A stretch of DNA of 64,000 bases from UBA4416 sp040387475 (GCA_040387475.1 JAZKDT010000032.1:52515-116514), one strand, 5' to 3'; counted from the stretch's first letter, positions 1-9,623 are shown. Notes: a model not told the origin generated them from the sequence alone. Numbers and translations: made by a program.

Positions 1-2
1 AC

Positions 3-3000
3 TCAATTACCGGAGCTAATGGCAGTTGTACAAATTCAACAACAGCCAATGTTAGTATTACCGCAACTCCAACCATATCTACCAACTCCACTACCATTTG
101 TGCAGGGCAAATTGCTACATTCACAGTGACAGGAGCAACGTCTTATACCTGGAACCCGGGTGGTGTAACCGGAAATACTTATACAACCAGCCCTGCGTCG
201 TCTGGTACTGTTTCTGTAGTTGGAGCAAACGGAAGCTGTACCGCGCAACTAACAACTTCTGTCGCAGTAACACCTAATCCTACAGTAAGCGTAACAAATC
301 AAACTATCTGTCCTACACAAACGATTACTTTAACAGCCGGTGGAGCAACGACCTACTCATGGAATACGGGTCCAACAACCAACACTATTTCGGTGTCGCC
401 TTCATCTACAACTATCTATACTGTCACAGGAACTTCCAGCCTGTGTTCTGATACCAAAACTGTAAGTGTCATTGTTGCAACACAACCTACCGTTTCTGTA
501 GCAAACGCAAGTATATGTTCGGGCAGTTCTACTATTTTAACGGCAAGCGGTGCAACCAATTATACCTGGTCGCCCGGCGGGCAATTCACGTCAACTGTAT
601 CGGTGAGTCCTACTAATACAACTACTTATACTATTTTGGGCTCAAATGGTACATGTACAGGAACCACAACGGCAATTGTAGATGTAACTTCAACCCCAAC
701 CCTTATTGCTAACTCTGCAACTATTTGTCCCGGACAAACAGCCACTTTAACGGTAAGCGGTGCTACAAGTTATACATGGAACCCGGGAGCGATAACGGGC
801 CCTACTTATACCATCGCCCCCGCTTCTAACACAACTGTGTCGGTTATTGGTGCAAACGGAACCTGTACAACCTCGGCAACCGTATCAGTGACTATCGGAA
901 CCGGTATTTCTATTTCAGTTAACAATCCAACTATATGCCCGGGGGCTACAGCAACATTAACGGCAACAGGTGCTACAAGCTATACGTGGAATACGGGGCC
1001 AACTACAAACACACTAAGTATATCTCCGGGTACTACAACAACCTATACGGTAACAGGCGCAAATGGCGCTTGTACGGGAAGTAATACAGCAGTTGTAACG
1101 GTGGAATCCATACCAACTTTAACCACCTCAGCATCCAGCACCATTTGCGCCGGACAAACCGTTACACTTACTGTAAGCGGAGCTAACACCTACACGTGGG
1201 AGCCAGGAAGTTTATCCGGTTCATCTGTAGCCATCAATCCTTCTGCAAACACAACATACACCGTTGTTGGATCTAACGGTACCTGTACTAATTCCGCCAC
1301 AACTTCTGTAGCGCTAATTAATTGCACCAACTCATGCCAGTTTAGTTTAGGACGGGATACTGCATTCTGTTCTCCGATGAATTATGTTATCAACGGACCT
1401 GCCGGGTATAATTCATATTCGTGGACGCCAGGAGGCTCAACCACTCAAAATATTACCGCAACAAACACTGGCACCTACATTCTTACAGCTGATATGCTGA
1501 GTACCGATTTAGTAGTTAACGGAGCGTTTACTGCAGGAAATACCGGATTTGCCAGCAACTACCTTGTACCTGTCATCCCTGGTCCATTTGGTCTGTTGTC
1601 TAACCCGGGAACTTACCTGGTAACAACCAATCCTAATTTTGGTCATACCAATTTCCTTAGCTTTGGTGATCATACAACCGGGACGGGCAACATGATGGTA
1701 TGTAATGGCGCCAGTACAGCAAATGATATCGTTTGGACAGAAACTATTACTGTTTCCCCAAACACGAATTACAATTTCTCGGCGTGGGCTGCCTCTACTG
1801 AAAACACAAGCGCTTCCAGTGCGGCTCAATTGCAATTTTCGATAAATAGTGTATTGATCGGCGCGGTTCACACACCACCGTTAACGGGAGGTGTTTGGTC
1901 AAATTTTGCGGTTAACTGGAATTCGGGCGCAAGTACATCAGCCGTTATTACTATTGTAGATCAAAATACCGCTGCTGGTGGAAACGATTTCGCTATCGAT
2001 GATATCTTCTTCCAGCAGGTTTGCTCTTATTCGGATACGATTGTTGTTACTGAAAACTCAGCCCCTACACTGACTGTGAGCACCATCAATTCAGTGATCT
2101 GTAACGGCAACTCTACCTCTTTAACGGCGAGTGGCGCAACTACTTATACTTGGACAGGAGGCGTAACCAATGGAGCAGCCTTCTCCCCTACAATCACTAC
2201 AAGTTATTCTGTAACAGGAACGTCCGTGCAAGGTTGTACTAATACAGCGATTCAAACAATTACTGTTAACGCCACCCCAACGGTTGCAGTTAACAGCCCG
2301 AGCATTTGTTCAGATGCTCCCGGTGTTGGATTAAACGCGTCGGGTGCATTCAGCTATACCTGGTCAACGGGTACAGGCAACGGCAACTATCAGTTCGTTA
2401 GCCCTACTGCAACTACTGTTTATACAATTTCAGGAACCGGGAGCAATGGTTGTATAAATGCATCTGTTACAACAGCAACTGTTTTTGTTACCGTCATGCC
2501 TACTGTTACTGTAAATTCACCAACTATTTGCGCGGGGCAAACTGCGACATTGAATGCCAACGGTGCTACTACATATTCGTGGAGTACTACAGAAACAACA
2601 AGTAGTATAAATGTCAGTCCGGCCACAACCAATACGTACTATGTGTTTGGAGAAACAAATGGCTGTTCAAACTTTATTACAACTACTGTGTCGGTTATAC
2701 CTTCACCCACCATCACCGCAACAGCAGGAAACTTTTTTGGTTGTTCTCCATTCTGTACAAATTTTACGGATGTCGTTAGTCCATCAGCAACAAGTGTGAT
2801 GTATAATTTTGGCGACGGTACTACCGGTAACGCAAACAACCCGAATCATTGTTATGCAACCGGTGGCAGTTATACCGTAACCGCCACTGTCACCAATTCG
2901 GTGCTAGGTTGCTCAAGTACTTACACAATGCCTACTATTGATGTTATAAACAGTGTTGTTGCCAACTTTAATATCACTGAGGGAAATGTAGTAACTGTAG

Positions 3001-3485
3001 GTAGTGAAATTCATTTTATAAATACCAGTACAAACGATGAAATATCATTCTGGACAACATCATGCGCCGGAGAAGCGAACCCGTTAGCCAACTTTGATTT
3101 TAATTTTACGTTTGCCGATACGGGCAGTTGTTGCATTAAGTTAGAGGCCACTAACCTGGCAGGCTGTAATGATACCATCGAAAAATGCATTAAAGTTGTA
3201 AGAGAAGCAGTTGTTGTTATCCCAAATGTATTCACGCCAAATGGTGACGGTAGCAATGAAGTATTCAAAGTTATTTCAAGCGGACTGAAGAGCTTGAACT
3301 GCACTATTTTTGATCGTTGGGGATTAAAAATATATGAATGGGATGGCATTAACGGCTATTGGGATGGTAATACAAAAGCAGGTGCGGCACCCGATGGAAC
3401 TTATTTTTATATCATTAACTACACAGATCAGCTCGATAAAACCACCACGGAGAAAGGATTCCTGAATTTATTCGACGGAAGATAA
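3..3485 (+). CDS. Large T9SS type B surface/adhesin protein (5' partial)
   Basis: The frame is already open at base 3, so the gene starts before the window; a GTG at 126 is just a codon inside it. The visible part is a secreted surface protein. It has Ig-like repeats with the core 'TIC.GQT.TLT..GA..Y.W..G', six in tandem and three more further on. Between them is a jelly-roll-like, carbohydrate-binding-like module (about 1500-2030, beginning 'VVNGAF' and ending 'FAIDDIFF'). A PKD domain follows ('YNFGDGTT', about 2800-2950). The C-terminus is a CHU_C/type B sorting domain with 'IPNVFTPNGDG', 'FDRWG' and 'GTYFYII' (about 3220-3480). In this family the tail is recognised by the type IX secretion system and the protein goes to the cell surface or medium. 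It is rich in Thr, Ser and Asn. Ligand unknown; an adhesin or gliding-associated role is inference. Confidence 0.9.
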   Translation, partial: SITGANGSCTNSTTANVSITATPTISTNSTTICAGQIATFTVTGATSYTWNPGGVTGNTYTTSPASSGTVSVVGANGSCTAQLTTSVAVTPNPTVSVTNQTICPTQTITLTAGGATTYSWNTGPTTNTISVSPSSTTIYTVTGTSSLCSDTKTVSVIVATQPTVSVANASICSGSSTILTASGATNYTWSPGGQFTSTVSVSPTNTTTYTILGSNGTCTGTTTAIVDVTSTPTLIANSATICPGQTATLTVSGATSYTWNPGAITGPTYTIAPASNTTVSVIGANGTCTTSATVSVTIGTGISISVNNPTICPGATATLTATGATSYTWNTGPTTNTLSISPGTTTTYTVTGANGACTGSNTAVVTVESIPTLTTSASSTICAGQTVTLTVSGANTYTWEPGSLSGSSVAINPSANTTYTVVGSNGTCTNSATTSVALINCTNSCQFSLGRDTAFCSPMNYVINGPAGYNSYSWTPGGSTTQNITATNTGTYILTADMLSTDLVVNGAFTAGNTGFASNYLVPVIPGPFGLLSNPGTYLVTTNPNFGHTNFLSFGDHTTGTGNMMVCNGASTANDIVWTETITVSPNTNYNFSAWAASTENTSASSAAQLQFSINSVLIGAVHTPPLTGGVWSNFAVNWNSGASTSAVITIVDQNTAAGGNDFAIDDIFFQQVCSYSDTIVVTENSAPTLTVSTINSVICNGNSTSLTASGATTYTWTGGVTNGAAFSPTITTSYSVTGTSVQGCTNTAIQTITVNATPTVAVNSPSICSDAPGVGLNASGAFSYTWSTGTGNGNYQFVSPTATTVYTISGTGSNGCINASVTTATVFVTVMPTVTVNSPTICAGQTATLNANGATTYSWSTTETTSSINVSPATTNTYYVFGETNGCSNFITTTVSVIPSPTITATAGNFFGCSPFCTNFTDVVSPSATSVMYNFGDGTTGNANNPNHCYATGGSYTVTATVTNSVLGCSSTYTMPTIDVINSVVANFNITEGNVVTVGSEIHFINTSTNDEISFWTTSCAGEANPLANFDFNFTFADTGSCCIKLEATNLAGCNDTIEKCIKVVREAVVVIPNVFTPNGDGSNEVFKVISSGLKSLNCTIFDRWGLKIYEWDGINGYWDGNTKAGAAPDGTYFYIINYTDQLDKTTTEKGFLNLFDGR
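96..1350 (+). repeat. Six tandem ~210-bp repeats encoding Ig-like domains
   Basis: The codon pair for Ile-Cys that opens each Ig-like unit recurs at 96, 306, 513, 723, 933 and 1143, a spacing of 207-210 bp (69-70 residues). Three diverged copies appear later near 2097, 2304 and 2526. Units share the pattern Ile-Cys-x-Gly-Gln-Thr, Gly-Ala-x-x-Tyr-x-Trp and Asn-Gly-x-Cys. This is coding repetition in a surface protein and is prone to copy-number change and assembly error. Confidence 0.85.
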
Positions 3486-3509
3486 GAGCTATCTAATTCC
3501 CGGAATTTT

Positions 3510-3555
3510 ATAAACGCAAAAACATCTATACTATTATAGGTGTTTTTGCGTTTAT
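3510..3555. terminator. Strong hairpin between the two T9SS genes
   Basis: Bases 3510-3524 and 3541-3555 are perfect 15-bp inverted repeats, and the inner bases 3525-3530/3535-3540 also pair (one G-U). This gives a 21-bp stem with a 4-base CTAT loop. The left arm is A-rich and the right arm has a T run. It lies 24 bases after the stop of the upstream gene, as a rho-independent terminator would, but ends only 5 bases before the next start codon. Confidence 0.7.
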
Positions 3556-3560
3556 AACAA

Positions 3561-6035
3561 ATGAATAACATTAATTCAATTATTTCTTTGTGCAAAAAGA
3601 CTTTTGTCGCTGCTTTTTTATGTATGTCTATCTCAGGCTTTGGCCAGGAGATTTGTAATAACGGTATCGATGACGATGCCGACGGGCTTATTGATCTGAA
3701 TGATGTTAGCGATTGCAGTTGCAACACACCGCCGCCGGCTGTAACGTCAATTATACCAAATCCTTCTTTTGAATTAATGAGTGCCTGTCCTAATAGCCAC
3801 AGTCAGATGAATTTTGTTACCGATTGGACAGCGTCCTGCGGCACTCCTGATTATTTAAATACATGCGGTTATACATTTCCCGCAACGGGTTGGGCGGGCT
3901 TAACTCCTTTTCCATACGGCACCGGTGTGGCCGGTGAAATATTTTTGCAGGACTACAAGGAAAATATCAGCTGTTGTTTATCGAGCCCTATGATTGCCGG
4001 TACTTCCTATAAAATAAATTTCGTGATGGCGTCCACCGCAATTAATTCGCTCAATTTAAATTTATTTCCGGGAAGTATCCCGTATGATCCTGTTGACATC
4101 ACTATTTACGGCTCTACAACCTGTTCCACTATGGCCCTAAGTGTTATCTCTCCCTGCCCTACATCAGATCCCTCATGGATGCAACTTGGAGCAGCAACCT
4201 ATGCACCCACAATGAGTTGGCAAAACATGTCGATTACCTTTACACCAACTGCCACAATTAATTCTATTATTGTTGGCGCTCCCTGTAATTTGCCACCCTC
4301 TTATCCATCCAATTCATCCCCCGCACCTGCCTATTTTCCGTATTTTTATTTCGACAATTTTATTTTAAACACCTCTATTTCGTTTGGGCCCTCTGTAAAT
4401 ATAAGCAGTACCGGCCATTATTGCACAGGTGATCTGATGTTAAAGGCTGATATTTCAGATACAGCATCTCTCAGTACAACTTTACAATGGTATCACAATG
4501 GCATTGCTATTACCGGTGCCACAGGAAACACTCTAAACATTGCTGCGGGAACAGCCGGCTTAGGTAATTACCAGGTTTGGTTAAACGCCGGTGCAAATTG
4601 CATATTAAGTACAAAATTTAATGTCACATCTTCACCGCCGGTTATTTCCGTTAACAGTTTATCAGTTTGCCCGGGAAGCGTAGCAACTCTTTCGGCCTCC
4701 AGTATATGTACATCTTATACTTGGTCAACAGGCGCTACCACCAGTGCTGTTAACGTATATCCAACTGCAATCACCAATTATACAGTAGTAGGATCTCTGG
4801 GAACCTGCACCTCACAGGCCGTTAGTGTTGTCTCTATATTTCCCGCCAATCTTTTAGTTACCGGCAACAAGGTTATCTGTGCCGGACAAAGCACTACACT
4901 TACTGCATATGGCGCAACCAATTTTTATTGGACTGATGTATCCATTCCATTTACCTTAAATTATAATGTAAGTCAGGCTGTTATTGCTACACCCTCGGTC
5001 ACAACTACTTATACCGTTCAGGGTGCTTCGGGTATCAGTCCAAATACCTGTTTGGCCAATGCAGTAGTAAAGGTTAGCATAGCTCCGTCTCCTACAATTA
5101 CCGTCACACCCAACACCAGTACTATTTGTGCCGGTAATGCGGTAAACTTAAATGCGTTTGTTACCGGGGCAAATACCTACACATGGAGTAACGGAGCCAC
5201 GACAGCGTCTATAGGCGTATTCCCACCAATCAGTACCTCTTATACCGTTTCTTCAAATATCGGCGCATGCATTTCAAAAGCCACGGCAACCGTTACCATC
5301 GCACCAGATTTTAGTTTCTCCGTTAGTTCCCCCACGGTCTGCTCCGGTCAAACAGCCACAATAATAGCCAGTGGCGCCAATTCCTATACGTGGGCCAGCG
5401 GTTCTCAAAACAGCTATTATACAACAACTCCACTTTACAGTAATACAGTTTACACCGTAACGGGCGGAAATGCACTGAATTGTAAATCTATTGCAACGGC
5501 AACAGTTCATGTAGTTAATCCCCAGGCTAACTTCTCGGGATTAAACGAACCGGTTTACACAGTGGGAGGTCATCTGCAACTCACGAATCAAAGTACAGGT
5601 GCGTCTTCGTATACATGGAAATTATGTGACGGCGTCATTGCTTCCACAACTCAGCTCTTCGTGCCGCTAAACGACACCGGAACTTGCTGCATCACCTTAA
5701 TTGCTTATGAATCTTTATGTGTCGATTCAACTACCAAATGCTTCCAGGTTGTTCCCGAACCCTCTATTTCTATTCCTAATGTATTTACCCCTAATGGCGA
5801 CCACAGTAACGATGTGTTTAAAATAACATCAATCGGGTTAAAAAAAATAAATTGCGAAATATATGATCGCTGGGGCTTAAAAATGCATGAATGGGAAGGG
5901 ACAGACGGTTTTTGGAACGGCACATCCCAAACAGGCCATGCGGCTTCGGGCACCTATTTTTATATTGTTAACTATACGGATTCAAAAAATAATTCACAAA
6001 CTCAAAAAGGCTTCCTATCTTTGTTCAGAGAATAA
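3561..6035 (+). CDS. T9SS type B secreted protein with Ig-like repeats
   Basis: 824-residue secreted protein, a shorter relative of the upstream gene. The N-terminus is a signal peptide (basic 'CKK', hydrophobic 'TFVAAFLCMSISG', then 'FGQ'), which supports the ATG at 3561. Next is 'NNGIDDDADGLIDLND', a short acidic motif common in secreted Bacteroidota proteins and likely to bind calcium. Residues of roughly 40-280 form a jelly-roll-like module ending in 'YFYFDNFIL'. Several Ig-like repeats ('VCPGSVATLSAS', 'ICAGQSTTLTAYGA', 'VCSGQTATIIASGA') follow. The last ~90 residues are a type B/CHU_C sorting domain ('IPNVFTPNGDHSNDVF', 'YDRWGLKMHEW', 'GTYFYIVNY'). Similarity of its tail to the upstream tail suggests duplication. 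Function on the surface unknown. Confidence 0.88.
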   Translation: MNNINSIISLCKKTFVAAFLCMSISGFGQEICNNGIDDDADGLIDLNDVSDCSCNTPPPAVTSIIPNPSFELMSACPNSHSQMNFVTDWTASCGTPDYLNTCGYTFPATGWAGLTPFPYGTGVAGEIFLQDYKENISCCLSSPMIAGTSYKINFVMASTAINSLNLNLFPGSIPYDPVDITIYGSTTCSTMALSVISPCPTSDPSWMQLGAATYAPTMSWQNMSITFTPTATINSIIVGAPCNLPPSYPSNSSPAPAYFPYFYFDNFILNTSISFGPSVNISSTGHYCTGDLMLKADISDTASLSTTLQWYHNGIAITGATGNTLNIAAGTAGLGNYQVWLNAGANCILSTKFNVTSSPPVISVNSLSVCPGSVATLSASSICTSYTWSTGATTSAVNVYPTAITNYTVVGSLGTCTSQAVSVVSIFPANLLVTGNKVICAGQSTTLTAYGATNFYWTDVSIPFTLNYNVSQAVIATPSVTTTYTVQGASGISPNTCLANAVVKVSIAPSPTITVTPNTSTICAGNAVNLNAFVTGANTYTWSNGATTASIGVFPPISTSYTVSSNIGACISKATATVTIAPDFSFSVSSPTVCSGQTATIIASGANSYTWASGSQNSYYTTTPLYSNTVYTVTGGNALNCKSIATATVHVVNPQANFSGLNEPVYTVGGHLQLTNQSTGASSYTWKLCDGVIASTTQLFVPLNDTGTCCITLIAYESLCVDSTTKCFQVVPEPSISIPNVFTPNGDHSNDVFKITSIGLKKINCEIYDRWGLKMHEWEGTDGFWNGTSQTGHAASGTYFYIVNYTDSKNNSQTQKGFLSLFRE

Positions 6036-6049
6036 TTAGTGTCCTTTTA

Positions 6050-6934
6050 ATGAACGAAATCAGAGAACTTTTCCTTTTAAAATTATCAATTCCCATTTAC
6101 ACCATTGTAATAGGCATTGAAATTTTATTCAGCTACTGGCATGAAAAAAAATACTATTCCACCAAAGGAATATTAGCCAACGTTTATCTCACCTTATTAA
6201 ATATTTCGCTTGACTTTTTAGTACGTGGAATTTGCCTGGCTGTACTGATTTATTTCTCTCATTTTAAATTTACCGGCATCGATCAAACGATACATCCTGT
6301 CTTGTACTGGTCGGCATTACTTATTGGACAGGATTTTATGTTTTACTGGCTTCACCGCGTTGATCATTACTGCCGTTTATTTTGGGCTGTACATGTGACC
6401 CACCACTCGTCTGAAGAATTTAACTTAACCGTTGGATTCCGCTCTTCGGTTTTCCAGCCTGTATACCGTTTTATTTATTTTATTCCTTTGGCGTTGGTTG
6501 GTTTTGATCCCCTTGATATTTTATTTATGTATGCGGCAACGCAAATTTATGGAATTCTCATTCACACTAAAACGGTTGGCAAATTGGGTTTCCTGGAATG
6601 GTTCTTATCTACGCCCTCTCACCACCGGGTTCATCATGCCAGCAATATAAAATATCTTGATAAAAACATGGGTATGGTATTTATTATCTGGGATCGCTTA
6701 TTTGGTACTTTTGCAAAAGAAGAAGAGACGGTTGTATATGGATTAACCACTAACCTGGAGAATTATAATCCTATTACGATGGTGTTTCATGAATGGCATG
6801 CCATTTTTAAGGATCTGAAAAAACAAACATCCTTCAAAGATAAATTCATGTATATTTTTGGTCCCCCGGGATGGAGTCATGATGGGAGCCGTAAAACCTC
6901 GAGGCAGTTGCGCGACGAATTAAGGTCGAAATAG
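6050..6934 (+). CDS. Sterol desaturase/fatty acid hydroxylase superfamily protein
   Basis: 294-residue integral membrane di-iron oxygenase-like protein. The histidine boxes of the family are visible: HxxxH at 102-106 ('HRVDH'), HxxHH at 115-119 ('HVTHH'), a single His at 172 and HHxxHH at 191-196 ('HHRVHH'). Hydrophobic segments flank them (about 10-30, 42-70, 83-100, 137-170), as expected for an enzyme with its iron site on the cytoplasmic face. Family members hydroxylate or desaturate sterols, carotenoids, fatty acids or alkylglycerol ethers; the substrate here cannot be told. The start is 14 bases after the preceding stop, so it may be cotranscribed, though the upstream gene is unrelated. 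Confidence 0.88.
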   Translation: MNEIRELFLLKLSIPIYTIVIGIEILFSYWHEKKYYSTKGILANVYLTLLNISLDFLVRGICLAVLIYFSHFKFTGIDQTIHPVLYWSALLIGQDFMFYWLHRVDHYCRLFWAVHVTHHSSEEFNLTVGFRSSVFQPVYRFIYFIPLALVGFDPLDILFMYAATQIYGILIHTKTVGKLGFLEWFLSTPSHHRVHHASNIKYLDKNMGMVFIIWDRLFGTFAKEEETVVYGLTTNLENYNPITMVFHEWHAIFKDLKKQTSFKDKFMYIFGPPGWSHDGSRKTSRQLRDELRSK

Positions 6935-6939
6935 TATCA

Positions 6940-6947
6940 TACATTTG
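6940..6947 (+). promoter_or_regulatory. Candidate Bacteroidota -7 box (TACATTTG)
   Basis: The octamer TACATTTG fits the Bacteroidota TAnnTTTG -7 element exactly and lies 17 bases before the ATG of the YihY-family gene. No TTTG -33 element is seen at the usual 19-21-base spacing, so support is partial. Confidence 0.3.
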
Positions 6948-6964
6948 TTTATCTTTACCTCATT

Positions 6965-8296
6965 ATGGCAAACGTAGTAACCCTTTTTAAGCGCCTGAGT
7001 CATTTTGTAAATCACAAATTGTGGCAGCTTAGATTAGAAAAACTGGATAAAAAGCAGGGCTTTTTTTTAAAGCAACTCCGTATTTTTATGCTGGCTATTA
7101 AAGGGTTTAATGAAGATAAATGTTTATTAAAAGCGTCTGCCCTCACGTATTACACCCTTTTTTCAATTGTACCGGTTATTGCGCTGGCATTTGCCATTGC
7201 CAAAGGATTTGGCTACCAGGAAGACCTTAAGCAACAGATCCTCGATAAATTTCGTGATCAGCAGGATATTCTTATACAGTCGTTTGGTTACGCCGATAAA
7301 ATGCTGGCTAATACGCACGGCGGATTAATTGCCGGTATTGGCGTAATAGTTTTGATCTGGTCGGTTATGAAATTGCTGGGCAGTATTGAAAACAGTTTCA
7401 ATGAAATATGGGAAATAAAGCGCGACCGTACCTGGGTAAGAAAGATCACAGATTACCTGTCTATCATGCTCATTGCGCCAATCTGCCTGGTCTTATCCGG
7501 AACCATTACCGTGGGTATAAAAACAACTATCGAAGCAGTATCCTCTACTTATGTATCCTTTAGCCCTGTAAGTGCTTTTTTATTAAAGTCGTTGGCCTTC
7601 GGACTTATCTGGGGTGTATTTATTTTTATATACATTGCTTTGCCAAATACCAAGGTGCAGTTTAAGGCGGCCGCCAAAGGCGGTTTTGTTGCGGCGCTTT
7701 TGTTTGAATTATTGCAATGGGCTTATGTAGCGTCGCAGGTTGGCGTGGCACAATACAATGCTATTTACGGTAGTTTTGCAGCCCTGCCGTTGTTTCTTAT
7801 ATGGGTGCAGTATTCGTGGTATGTGATGTTGTTTGGATCTGAGTTGGCCTTCGCTAACCAAAATGTAGATCACTATGAACTGGAGAATGACATTAACAAT
7901 ATCAGCGACCGCTACAAACGGGTGATCGCTTTATTGATTGCTAACTACGTCGTGAAAAATTTTAACGAAGGAAAACCGGCCTTAACAGCTATCCAGATCG
8001 CTAAAAAATTAGACCTGCCGGTTCGTTTGGCAAGAACTATTATCAATGACTTTACCGAAGTAGGTATCTTTAGCGAAGTAAGAACAGGGAACGAAAAGGA
8101 AACCGGGTATCAACCAGGCATTTCTGACTCTAAATTAACCGTAAAATTCATCATCGACAAGCTGGATGAAAAGGGAGTAAACCAACTACCCATCGAAGAC
8201 AGTAAAGAACTTGCTATTGTAAATGGTTTAATGAAAGACATGGATGATGTGCTAAACACCACCAAAGGCAACATGGCTGTTAAAGACCTGTTCTAG
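6965..8296 (+). CDS. YihY/BrkB family inner membrane protein
   Basis: 443 residues. The central region (about 45-300) carries six hydrophobic segments and the family signatures: 'KASALTYYTLFSIVPVIALAFAIA' split over residues 55-80, 'SVMKLLGSIENSFNEIWEI' near 140, and 'IYGSFAALPLFLIWVQYSWYVMLFGSELAFA' near 265-295 (quoted in overlapping pieces of the family pattern). The C-terminal ~130 residues are soluble and resemble a winged helix ('ALTAIQIAKKLDLPVRLARTIINDF'), as in longer members of this family. Once called ribonuclease BN, the family is now regarded as a membrane protein or transporter of unsettled substrate. The gene sits 30 bases after the hydroxylase gene, on the same strand. Confidence 0.9.
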   Translation: MANVVTLFKRLSHFVNHKLWQLRLEKLDKKQGFFLKQLRIFMLAIKGFNEDKCLLKASALTYYTLFSIVPVIALAFAIAKGFGYQEDLKQQILDKFRDQQDILIQSFGYADKMLANTHGGLIAGIGVIVLIWSVMKLLGSIENSFNEIWEIKRDRTWVRKITDYLSIMLIAPICLVLSGTITVGIKTTIEAVSSTYVSFSPVSAFLLKSLAFGLIWGVFIFIYIALPNTKVQFKAAAKGGFVAALLFELLQWAYVASQVGVAQYNAIYGSFAALPLFLIWVQYSWYVMLFGSELAFANQNVDHYELENDINNISDRYKRVIALLIANYVVKNFNEGKPALTAIQIAKKLDLPVRLARTIINDFTEVGIFSEVRTGNEKETGYQPGISDSKLTVKFIIDKLDEKGVNQLPIEDSKELAIVNGLMKDMDDVLNTTKGNMAVKDLF

Positions 8297-8348
8297 TATG
8301 CCTCATTCTGATTTTATTAGTAAATTAGGATAGTTTTAAAATCATCTT

Positions 8349-9245
8349 TTGGTTCGGTTAAAATTTCTCATACTCTTTTTATTAGCTGTGAATCAATTTG
8401 CAGTTGCTTCCGATTCTTTATCGGTATTAAAAAAGCGAAAACTCGCCCTGGGCATTTCTTCGGTGGCTTTAACCGCCGGTTCATTGGTGTATTTAAACCA
8501 GGCCTGGTACCAGGAATACAACACCTCAACCTTTCACACCTTTAACGATAATGATGAATGGTTTCAGATGGACAAATACGGCCATATGTTTAGCACCTAT
8601 CAAACCGGGCGATTAATGATGAACGCCATGCAATGGGCAGGCTATTCCAAAAAAAACCAATTGGTTGTTGGAGGATTAAGTGGCTTTGCATACATGACCG
8701 CTGTTGAAGTCATGGATGGTTACAGTGATGGCTGGGGTTTTAGTTGGGGTGATATGGGAGTGAATGCCCTGGGCAGCGGCTTAGCCATCGGGCAAAAAGC
8801 GTTATGGAACGAACAACGCCTGCAATTAAAATTTTCTTTTTACTCATCGCCTTATGCTCAATACCGACCCGACCTGTTAGGTAAATCATTTGCCACAGAA
8901 ATTCTGAAAGATTATAACGGACAAATTTACTGGCTCAGCATCAACCCGTCCGCCTTCATGAAAAAGGAAACAAAATTCCCGAAATGGTTGAATGTTGCCT
9001 TTGGTTATGGCGCCAATGGTATGCTGGGCGCACGTTACAACAATATTGTTATTGAAGATGAAAGCGGTAAGGTCACTTACTTTAACCGGTACCAACAGGG
9101 ATACTTCTCGCTGGATGTAGACCTCACACGAATCAAAACAAGATCGAAAGTTTTAAGATCTGTTTTTTCCTGCTTGAATATCATTAAAATTCCTTTTCCG
9201 AATGTAGAGTTGAGTGAAGGAAAACTGAAGTTTAATTATTATTGA
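8349..9245 (+). CDS. DUF2279 family predicted periplasmic/outer membrane protein
   Basis: 298 residues with a good signal peptide ('KFLILFLLAVNQFAVA') if translation begins at the TTG at 8349. A stop at 8337 in the same frame leaves no ATG upstream, so TTG is the most reasonable start. The core 'DKYGHMFSTYQTGR', 'GGLSGFAYMTAVEVMDGYSDGWGFSWGDMGVNALG' (given here as the two conserved blocks at about 75-90 and 115-150) matches DUF2279, a YfiM-like family of unknown function. Aromatic residues and alternating hydrophobic stretches toward the C-terminus suggest beta structure, possibly in the outer membrane. It follows the YihY gene by 52 bases. Confidence 0.75.
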   Translation: MVRLKFLILFLLAVNQFAVASDSLSVLKKRKLALGISSVALTAGSLVYLNQAWYQEYNTSTFHTFNDNDEWFQMDKYGHMFSTYQTGRLMMNAMQWAGYSKKNQLVVGGLSGFAYMTAVEVMDGYSDGWGFSWGDMGVNALGSGLAIGQKALWNEQRLQLKFSFYSSPYAQYRPDLLGKSFATEILKDYNGQIYWLSINPSAFMKKETKFPKWLNVAFGYGANGMLGARYNNIVIEDESGKVTYFNRYQQGYFSLDVDLTRIKTRSKVLRSVFSCLNIIKIPFPNVELSEGKLKFNYY

Positions 9246-9265
9246 TTTTATGAATTGGTAAAGGA

Positions 9266-9557
9266 TTAGGGCACGTTCCTGCAAGAGACAGGCAGGAACC
9301 GGGCTGTCGCTGCAATCTTTTGCAAAAGGCAGGCAAAAGGATTTCCGCTTGCATCCCTCGTGCGGGTATTTCAACTGTAAACCAAGAGCAGGATTAAGTA
9401 TAAACCTGTAAACCTATTTTAGGACGAGACATTCCATGGAGATTAAATTTTCTTTTTTTAGCGTGAGGGATGCGAGTGGAAATCCTTTTAAGAACGCAGT
9501 GAGTAAAAGATTGCAACGGGCCAGCCCGACCCGGCCACCGCCGGGGCACGCCCAAAT
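9266..9557. repeat. Large imperfect palindromic intergenic element
   Basis: This stretch between the DUF2279 gene and the MBL-fold gene contains no credible gene. Its two arms are complementary: 9336-9359 pairs with 9465-9488 with two mismatches, the AATCTTTT block near 9314 pairs with AAAAGATT near 9504, and the GGGC-type outer ends also match. The arms frame a ~100-base AT-rich centre. GC content is higher than in the surroundings. It behaves like a dispersed palindromic repeat (MITE/REP-like). A short block like its right end (GGCACGCCCAAA) recurs at 11338-11350. Confidence 0.6.
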
Positions 9558-9571
9558 CATAAACAAAAATC

Positions 9572-9602
9572 TTGCACTAATCTTAATTTCTATTTACATT
9601 TA
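9572..9602 (+). promoter_or_regulatory. Candidate promoter of the MBL-fold gene
   Basis: TTG at 9572-9574 and TACATTTA at 9595-9602 are separated by 20 bases. This is close to the Bacteroidota TTTG-N19-21-TAnnTTTG architecture, one base off at the last position. The ATG follows 21 bases downstream. Confidence 0.4.
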
Positions 9603-9623
9603 GTTCATCAATAAACATGACTC

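Noticed and set aside
96..1350. Regularly spaced ~210-bp repeats as a CRISPR array
   Set aside because: The repeats are far longer than CRISPR repeats, are coding in frame and encode Ig-like domains.
1509..1871. Minus-strand ORF opposite the T9SS gene
   Set aside because: Shadow of the long coding frame; protein sequence lacks any family pattern.
126..3485. GTG at 126 as a true start of the first gene
   Set aside because: The same frame is open and shows more Ig-like repeat sequence back to base 3, so the gene simply continues from outside the window.
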